Source: Rhizosaccharibacter radicis
Lineage (GTDB): Bacteria > Pseudomonadota > Alphaproteobacteria > Acetobacterales > Acetobacteraceae
Direction: 5' to 3'
DNA: 64,000 nucleotides
Assembly (NCBI GenBank): GCA_024508355.1
Contig: JAMZEJ010000006.1
Location: 62,001-126,000 of the forward strand
Shown here piece after piece: positions 58,696-64,000 of this stretch (position 1 is its first letter; every line of letters begins with the position of its first letter). The translations under genes were made by a program, and so were the position numbers. The notes beneath the pieces were generated by a model. That model was not told the DNA's origin. It did no database searches and was given only the letters and a program-made list of their open reading frames with translations.

Positions 58696-59780
58696 TGCTC
58701 CGGCTCGAGGGGGGTGGTGGCCTTGGTCATCACGGCGAGCAGGGCGGCCGTGAGCGGCGTCGCGAAGATCAGGCCGGGAATGCCCAGGATTGCGCCGAAG
58801 GCGGTCTGCGACAGGATGGTCAGGCCGGGCGGCAGATGCACGGCGCGGTTCTGGATCAGGGGCGCCATCACGTTGCCCTCGAAGCCCTGGATCACGCAGT
58901 AGAGCCCGACCGTCTCGATGCCCGCGGTCGGCCCGACGGAGAACGCGATGATCACCGCCGGCACGGCGCCGGCGATGGCGCCGATATACGGCACGAAGTT
59001 CATCAGCCCGGCGATCACGCCCAGAACCAGCGCCAGCGGAACGCCGATCGCCCAGAGCCCGAGACCCGACAGGAGGCCCACCACCAGCATGTCCAGCGCT
59101 TGGCCGGCGCTCCACGCCCACAGGGCACGGCCGGCTTCGCGGGCGAGGTCGCTGGCCAGGTCGCGCTGGCGGCGCGGCACCAGGCGCAGGGCCCCGTTCA
59201 CGTAGGTCTGCGGCGAGGCGGCGAGATACAGCGCGGCGATGATCACCACGGCCAAGGTTCCGAACAGTCCGAAGGCCGAGCCCAGGAAGCCGGCGACCGA
59301 GCCCGCGAGACCAGAGGGCAGCCCGGACTGACCGCCCTGCTTGCTGCCGCCCAGCGACACCGGCACCTGCTCCAGCACCATCCGGCCCCATCGCGTGCCG
59401 GACAGCCTTTCGTGCAGGCCGCCCGCTTGGCTGCCCAGCGCCTGCCGCAGCTTCACGGCCTGGTCGCCGAGGCCTGGGCCCGCGATCGATACGAAGCCGA
59501 CCAGAAGGGCGATCAGTGCCAGCACCACCACCAGCAGCGACAACCAGAACGGCAGCTTCGCATGGCGATGCAGCAGGGAGGCCATGCCGTGCAGGATCAC
59601 CGCGAGAAGCGTGGCGGCGAACACCACCACCAGCACGTCTTTGAGCAGCCATATCGCCAGGATGATGGCGGCGGCCGCCACCACGAAGCGGGACAGGTCG
59701 TAGAAGCGCTCCAGGGCGACGGCGCGCCGCTCGGCGGCCTCGGCGGCTCGCTGGTCGGTGGGCAGGGTGAACAAGCTCAT
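58677..59780 (-). CDS. AI-2E family transporter (UPF0118)
   Basis: 367 residues with about eight transmembrane helices and the family signature near the C-terminal half: LVLGVIAGLMNFVPYIGAIAG, AFSVGPTAGIETV, QGFEGNVMAPLIQNRAVHLPP and AILGIPGLIFATPLTAALLA. The family includes permeases and Na+/H+ antiporters, and the AI-2 label is not evidence of substrate. The ATG at 59780 is taken as the start. Confidence 0.9.
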   Translation of the reverse strand: MSLFTLPTDQRAAEAAERRAVALERFYDLSRFVVAAAAIILAIWLLKDVLVVVFAATLLAVILHGMASLLHRHAKLPFWLSLLVVVLALIALLVGFVSIAGPGLGDQAVKLRQALGSQAGGLHERLSGTRWGRMVLEQVPVSLGGSKQGGQSGLPSGLAGSVAGFLGSAFGLFGTLAVVIIAALYLAASPQTYVNGALRLVPRRQRDLASDLAREAGRALWAWSAGQALDMLVVGLLSGLGLWAIGVPLALVLGVIAGLMNFVPYIGAIAGAVPAVIIAFSVGPTAGIETVGLYCVIQGFEGNVMAPLIQNRAVHLPPGLTILSQTAFGAILGIPGLIFATPLTAALLAVMTKATTPLEPEQRIESR

Positions 59781-59856
59781 CGGAAGGCGGCCTCGATCGG
59801 TGCGACGTGTGGCGCCCATAACGACTGCGGAAGCGAAACGATGCACGCCTTTGTCG

Positions 59857-60699
59857 TCACCATCCCCCGGCCAGCAGCCGCCCGATCAACTCGTGGCCGG
59901 TGCCCACCAGCCGCTCGACGATGGCGGCGCCGGTTTGCGGGGAGCCCCGTCGCGGATCGCCCCGGGTGACGCGGGCCGGCGCTTCCAGCGGCAGCCCGAT
60001 CTCCACCTCACCGTGCCGGGTGTCGAGCAGCCCCGCGCCATAGTCGGCAACACGCAGACCGTGCACGACCTGCGCCGGGGCGTCGGGGTGCGGCATCAGG
60101 TCGGGCCGGCAGCGCTCGGGGAACAGGTGCTGGACCACGCTCCAGAGCGGATCGGCGCCGTGCCCGGTGCTGCGGGCGGCCAACTCGGGTCCCAGCAGGT
60201 GCGGCAGCAGGCTCCCGGCGATCCGCCACAGATGGAGGCAAGGGATCAGCCTGTTCTGGGTCCGCAGCACTTCCTGCGTGGCTTCGAAGATGGACGGCCC
60301 GTTGCCGCCATGGCCGTTGACCACGATCAGCCTGTCGAGGCCGTGCCTGAGCAGCGATGCCAGCATGTCGTCCAGCAGGGCGAGCAGGGTGCCGGGCCTA
60401 AGGGCGATGCCGCCGGGCCGGCTGCCGAAGAAGTCCCGGCCGCCGAACGGCACCACCGGCGCGCTCAGCACGCGCACCCGCGGGCTGTCCGCGGCCATCG
60501 CGATGAGCTCGGCGATGCGTTCGGCGCATCGATAGTCGCCCATCGGCGCGTGGGTGCCCTGGTCCTCCAGGCTTCCCATCGGCAACAGCACCACGGGGCG
60601 GCCTGGCAGCAGGTCCGACAGCTCCGCGCTCGTCAGGTCGGCGAGGCGGATCTTCCGCTCGGGGTGCGGCCCGGTAGGGGAAGGGCTGGGGGACATCAT
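59857..60699 (-). CDS. Creatininase-family amidohydrolase
   Basis: 280 residues. Metal-binding elements of the creatininase family are visible: PMGSLEDQGTHAPMGDY (Glu, His, Asp), IVVNGHGGNGPSI and the later TGHGADPLWS. Family members hydrolyse creatinine, formamidopyrimidine or mycofactocin-type peptides, so the substrate cannot be assigned. Two adjacent in-frame ATGs (60699, 60696) are possible starts. Confidence 0.9.
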   Translation of the reverse strand: MMSPSPSPTGPHPERKIRLADLTSAELSDLLPGRPVVLLPMGSLEDQGTHAPMGDYRCAERIAELIAMAADSPRVRVLSAPVVPFGGRDFFGSRPGGIALRPGTLLALLDDMLASLLRHGLDRLIVVNGHGGNGPSIFEATQEVLRTQNRLIPCLHLWRIAGSLLPHLLGPELAARSTGHGADPLWSVVQHLFPERCRPDLMPHPDAPAQVVHGLRVADYGAGLLDTRHGEVEIGLPLEAPARVTRGDPRRGSPQTGAAIVERLVGTGHELIGRLLAGGW

Positions 60700-60843
60700 G
60701 CTTGGTTCCCTGGTTTCGGGGTTCGGTGGCGTCAGGACGTCGCGCCTTGACGAGACGCGGGTCGAAGGGTCAGGTGCGCGCCCCTTCGCCGGCCTTGGCG
60801 GCCGCGCCCCACCAGATCCGGAGCAACCTCCAGGAGCGCCCGC

Positions 60844-61272
60844 ATGAACAACCGCCGGATCATCCTGTCAGCCGTGCTGTCGATCTGCAGCGTCACCACT
60901 GCGATCGCCGCGCCGGTATCTCATGGTCGTCGTGGGTCACCGGCCGCGACCGCATCCGGGCCCACGACAGGCTGGACGGCGAGTCATTGTGGACAGGAGC
61001 CAGCGCCTCCCCGGGTCGAGGGGGGGACCGTCGAACGCTACAATGCGAGCGTCGACCGGGTCTCCGCCTACGACCAAGCGGCGCGGAGCTTCAATAGTTG
61101 CGTGTCGCGCGAAGCGGTCGCGCAGCAGACCGCGGCGAGCGAGGATGCGAGGAACCGCATCGCCGCCATCCAGGCGGGCAGCGGCGCGGTGAGGAACCGG
61201 ATCGCCGCCAACTTCCAGTCGCTGTCGGCCCAGCTGAAACAGGCCAACGAGAAGCTTGGCGCCAAGCGGTAG
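60844..61272 (+). CDS. Small exported protein with C-terminal helix
   Basis: 142 residues with a signal peptide (RRIILSAVLSICSVTTAIAA), a low-complexity stretch, then GGTVERYNASVDRVSAYDQA ... RSFNSCVSREA and a long helical, Ala/Gln-rich C-terminus (NRIAANFQSLSAQLKQANEK). Two cysteines flank the central part. Periplasmic; unrecognised function. Confidence 0.7.
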   Translation: MNNRRIILSAVLSICSVTTAIAAPVSHGRRGSPAATASGPTTGWTASHCGQEPAPPRVEGGTVERYNASVDRVSAYDQAARSFNSCVSREAVAQQTAASEDARNRIAAIQAGSGAVRNRIAANFQSLSAQLKQANEKLGAKR

Positions 61273-61466
61273 AGCCTGCCGTCTGAGCGCCCTCGGGATG
61301 AGAATCCCGCGACGCATCCGGGCGGCACGGGGGGCGACTCCGCCGCAGCCAGACATGTTTGATGAGGATTCGAAAAGCCAGGGAACCAGGTCTGGGGGAG
61401 ACAGATCGAACGGCGGTCTGGATGTCGTCGGTTACCTCCTCCGCCGGGGTGGCGCCGAATGCTTGA

Positions 61467-61937
61467 TCACGGCGCCGACGGAGTGGTGAGCTCGGCCGGC
61501 CAGCGGGCGAGCCGGGCCCGATCCTGATCCGGAGTGAGGCGGTCCGGGCCCTGCGCCACCTGCGCCGGGTGATCCGCCAGGAGGGCCGGTTCCGCCCAGC
61601 AATCGATCCGGCCCAGCGAACGGGTGCAGAAGGGTTGCGGGGGCACCGGCGGTTCCACAGGCTTGCAATAGCTCTGGTCGCGATCGAGCCGGACCAGCGA
61701 GCAATCCTTGCCGGTGATGGCCGAATAGGCGAGGTCCGGCAGGGTCCGGTGGAAGACGGCGACGTCCGTGCCGAGCCCGGCGGTCAGCGGAAAAATGGTG
61801 GCTGGCACGCAGCCGCCGAGCCCCGGCGTCAACAGGAGCCACCACGGCGCCCCTACCCGACGGACGCACCCTGGCTGGTGACGAGGATCGGTGGTGATGG
61901 ACGTGGCGAGCCGCCGGGGGCCGTCGGACCAGGACAT
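61467..61937 (-). CDS. Putative small lipoprotein, Cys-rich
   Basis: The conserved-looking part is WWLLLTPGLGGCVPATIFPL (lipobox LGGC), then HRTLPDLAYSAITGKDCSLV, YCKPVEPPVPPQPFCTRSLG and RIDCWAEP, a pattern I associate with short alphaproteobacterial lipoproteins. ATG 61937 puts ~30 residues before the signal. No better ATG, GTG or TTG is close to it, so the start is uncertain. Confidence 0.65.
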   Translation of the reverse strand: MSWSDGPRRLATSITTDPRHQPGCVRRVGAPWWLLLTPGLGGCVPATIFPLTAGLGTDVAVFHRTLPDLAYSAITGKDCSLVRLDRDQSYCKPVEPPVPPQPFCTRSLGRIDCWAEPALLADHPAQVAQGPDRLTPDQDRARLARWPAELTTPSAP

Positions 61938-62186
61938 CGCCTTCGCGAAGAGCCGACGCGTAGCGCGCGGCGCGGCGCCGGCACTGGCGTGCATCGCGTC
62001 GGCGGGCGGTCGCCCTCGGATCGATATGCGGATGGCCATCGCCGCAGAAAGCACCTTCCGGGTTAACATCCTTCTAAGGGCGTCGGCCGGCGGACCCGCC
62101 CGCGACGCCGCCGCCGCGAGGTTTGCCCGGTTGTGCCGCCGCCGCTATGGTCCGCCGCTTCTTGAGGTTCGGGGTTGGGCGCGTCG

Positions 62187-63005
62187 GTGGCCGAGGACAT
62201 CTTCAACGAGGTCGACGAGGATCTGCGGGCGGAACGGTTGCGTGCGCAGGCCCGCCGTTTCGCGGTCGTGGGCATCGTGCTGGTCGTGGTGGCCGGCATC
62301 GCCGTCGGCGGCTGGCAATGGCACCAGCATCAGCGTGCGGAGGCGCTGCTGGCGGCGGGCGCAGGCTATTTCGCGGCCCAGAAGGACGCGGACGTGGCGC
62401 CTCCCGCCGCCGCCGGCCCGGATGCGCCGCTCACCCCGGAACAACAGCGTGCCGTGGGCGCCTTCGGGGGTCTGGCGGCGAACTCCCCGGAAAGCGTGCG
62501 CAGCCTGTCGCGCCTGCGGCTGGCTGCCCTCGACTGGTCGAACAAGCAGCCCGCGAGGGCGCTCGCCACCTGGGACGCGCTTTCGCACGATGCCGCGGCC
62601 GATCCCGCCTTCCGCCAGCTCGCCGACCTGCTGTGGGTGGAACATCAGCCGCCGGGGGCGGACGGCGCGCTGTTGAAGACCCGCCTGCGGGACGCGCTGT
62701 CGCCGTCGAGCCCCTGGCACTATCTCGCGACGGAGGCCGACGCGATGATCGATCTTCAGACCGGTCACGTGGAAGACGCGCGGCGCAAGCTGCAGCTGCT
62801 GAGCCAGGATCCGGCCGTGCCGGAAGGGCTGCATGCCCGGGCGGCCGGGGTGCTGGAAACCCTGCCGCCGGTGCCGGCCGCGCCCGCCGCTTCCGCGAAG
62901 GCGACGTCCCCCGGGGCGGCGGCGGTCGGAACGCCGGCCACGCCGGCTCCCGTTGCTCCCCAAACCCCTGCCCCGAAAACCCCTGCCCCGAAATCCGGCG
63001 GATGA
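62187..63005 (+). CDS. YfgM-like tetratricopeptide membrane protein
   Basis: 272 residues: a short acidic N-terminus (AEDIFNEVDEDLRAERLRAQ), one transmembrane helix (about 25-45, VVGIVLVVVAGIAVGGWQW) and a periplasmic TPR-like region (LRLAALDWSNKQPARALATW, TEADAMIDLQTGHVEDARRK). YfgM is a SecYEG/BamB-associated chaperone factor. The Pro/Ala-rich tail contains a tandem repeat (QTPAPKTPAPKS). GTG 62187 gives the family start; TTG 62175 is an alternative. The stop overlaps bamB (ATGA). Confidence 0.9.
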   Translation: MAEDIFNEVDEDLRAERLRAQARRFAVVGIVLVVVAGIAVGGWQWHQHQRAEALLAAGAGYFAAQKDADVAPPAAAGPDAPLTPEQQRAVGAFGGLAANSPESVRSLSRLRLAALDWSNKQPARALATWDALSHDAAADPAFRQLADLLWVEHQPPGADGALLKTRLRDALSPSSPWHYLATEADAMIDLQTGHVEDARRKLQLLSQDPAVPEGLHARAAGVLETLPPVPAAPAASAKATSPGAAAVGTPATPAPVAPQTPAPKTPAPKSGG

Positions 63006-64000
63006 CCCAGCACAACATCGATCCCTCCGCGCCACTCCTTCCCACCGCGGGGCGCCGCGACGTCCTGCGGGCCGGCATCGGCGTGCTGGCGCTGCTGCCG
63101 CTCGCCGGGTGCGGCATCTTCGACGACGACCCCAAGACGGTGCTGCCGGGGCGGCGTGAGGACGTCCTGAGCGTCGGCGCCGGTCTCACCGTGGACGAGA
63201 GCGACACCACCCCGGTCTCCTTGCCGCCGCCCACGCTGGATGGGGAATGGGCGCAGGGCGGCCGGATCCCCAGCCACGAGGCGATCAACGAACAGCTCGG
63301 CGGCCTGAAGCCGCTCTGGACGCAGAGCTTCGGCAAGGGGCAGACCGGGCGGGGCGCGCTGACGGCCGAGCCGGTGGTGTCGAACAACCGGGTCTTCACC
63401 ATGGACACCGACGGGGTGGTGAGCGCCTTCGATCTCGCGTCCGGCGCGCGGCTGTGGCGGACGCCCACCAAGCCGAAGAAGGCGCGGTCCACCAATGTCG
63501 GCGGCGGCCTCGGGCTGGCGGACGGCACGCTCTACGTGGTGAACGGGCTGGCGGAGTCGCTCGCGCTCGATCCGCAGACGGGCGCCATCCGCTGGCGGGT
63601 GGACGTGGGCACGCCGGGCCGGTCGGCGCCGACCATCGTGGATGGCAGGGTGTTCTTCGGCACCATCGACGAGAAGCTGTTCGCGCTCGACGCGGCGACC
63701 GGCAAGACGATCTGGACCTTTCAGGCGACCGCCGGCGACACCGTGGTGCTGGGCCAGCCCGCGCCGGCGGTGGTGGGCAACAGCGTGCTGGCGGGCTTCG
63801 GCTCCGGCGACGTGGTGGCGCTCCGGGCGGACAGCGGCGAGATGCTGTGGAGCGACACGCTCGGCTCCACGGGCGGCCGCAACTCGGTAATGGACTTTCC
63901 GTCGGTGCACGGGCTGCCTGCCATCGTGGGCGGCACCGCCTACGTCATCAGCGTGGGCCAGGTGTTGACCGCGATCGATTTGCGGTCGGGCCGCCGGCTG
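63002..64000 (+). CDS. bamB: Outer-membrane assembly lipoprotein BamB (partial)
   Basis: 333 codons, cut by the window edge. N-terminal signal with lipobox (VLALLPLAGCGIF), then PQQ/WD-like beta-propeller repeats (NRVFTMDTDGVVSAFDLASG, GTLYVVNGLAESLALDPQTG, VFFGTIDEKLFALDAATGKT). BamB is a lipoprotein of the BAM complex that folds outer-membrane proteins. The start overlaps the yfgM-like stop as ATGA; the yfgM-bamB order is the common one. Confidence 0.93.
   Translation, partial: MTQHNIDPSAPLLPTAGRRDVLRAGIGVLALLPLAGCGIFDDDPKTVLPGRREDVLSVGAGLTVDESDTTPVSLPPPTLDGEWAQGGRIPSHEAINEQLGGLKPLWTQSFGKGQTGRGALTAEPVVSNNRVFTMDTDGVVSAFDLASGARLWRTPTKPKKARSTNVGGGLGLADGTLYVVNGLAESLALDPQTGAIRWRVDVGTPGRSAPTIVDGRVFFGTIDEKLFALDAATGKTIWTFQATAGDTVVLGQPAPAVVGNSVLAGFGSGDVVALRADSGEMLWSDTLGSTGGRNSVMDFPSVHGLPAIVGGTAYVISVGQVLTAIDLRSGRRL

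Overview
The window is very GC-rich and gene-dense, with TGA-dominated stops, many GTG/TTG starts and frequent 4-base ATGA/GTGA gene overlaps. A GapR (DUF2312) nucleoid protein, an aerobic CobN/CobG-type corrin pathway, the CbtAB cobalt permease and the overall style point to an alphaproteobacterium, most likely Rhodospirillales/Acetobacteraceae (inference; no 16S is present).

Layout. 1-6.2 kb: a partial membrane-anchored protein, zwf, gapR, an anchored disordered protein, then the minus-strand rplU-rpmA-obgE-proB cluster with an intrinsic terminator between rpmA and obgE. 6.5-12.7 kb: a tRNA-Ser(CGA) followed by a decayed integrated region: a truncated tyrosine recombinase, an IS66 remnant, a GAF-PAS-GGDEF-EAL signalling protein, an IS5-family transposase split over two frames, an AT-richer coding remnant of unknown origin and a relic of a second IS5-like transposase. 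12.8-22.4 kb: zinc-ribbon and peptidoglycan-binding-like envelope proteins, lpxB, hisI and ygfZ on the minus strand, then a plus-strand surface-sugar group (GT9 heptosyltransferase-like, GT4, asparagine synthase). 23.1-52.7 kb: a nearly complete cobalamin locus. It holds cobS-cobT, cobB, cbiD, cobM-cobE-cobL, cobK, cobJ-cobI-cobH-cobG-cobN-cobW-DUF1636 behind a cobalamin riboswitch, an RbsD/FucU protein coupled to cobP, cobO, cobQ, bluB, cbiB, cobC, a broken TonB-domain lipoprotein gene, cbtA-cbtB and a histidine-phosphatase-like protein that has lost its catalytic histidines. 52.8-64 kb: lipoproteins, a DUF47-PiT phosphate-uptake pair, an SCO protein, a methyltransferase plus glycosyltransferase-like pair, an AI-2E family permease, a creatininase-family protein, and yfgM-bamB running off the end.

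How the genes work together. The B12 locus encodes ring contraction and methylation (CobI, G, J, M, K, L, H), late cobalt insertion (CobN; CobS/CobT chelatase subunits are not here), amidation (CobB, CobQ), adenosylation (CobO), aminopropanol arm (CobC, CbiB), nucleotide loop (CobP, CobS, CobT), lower ligand (BluB) and cobalt import (CbtAB). CobF is absent and CbiD, the anaerobic-route C1 methyltransferase, is present instead, so the pathway looks hybrid.

A recurring oddity is that spacers inside operons are bridged by open frames overlapping both neighbours by 4 bases, or are read as long Pro/Ala/Gly/Arg-rich N-terminal extensions (LpxB, CobS, CobO, CobE). Their codon third positions are clearly less GC-rich than in the cores, so many are probably spacer rather than conserved protein.
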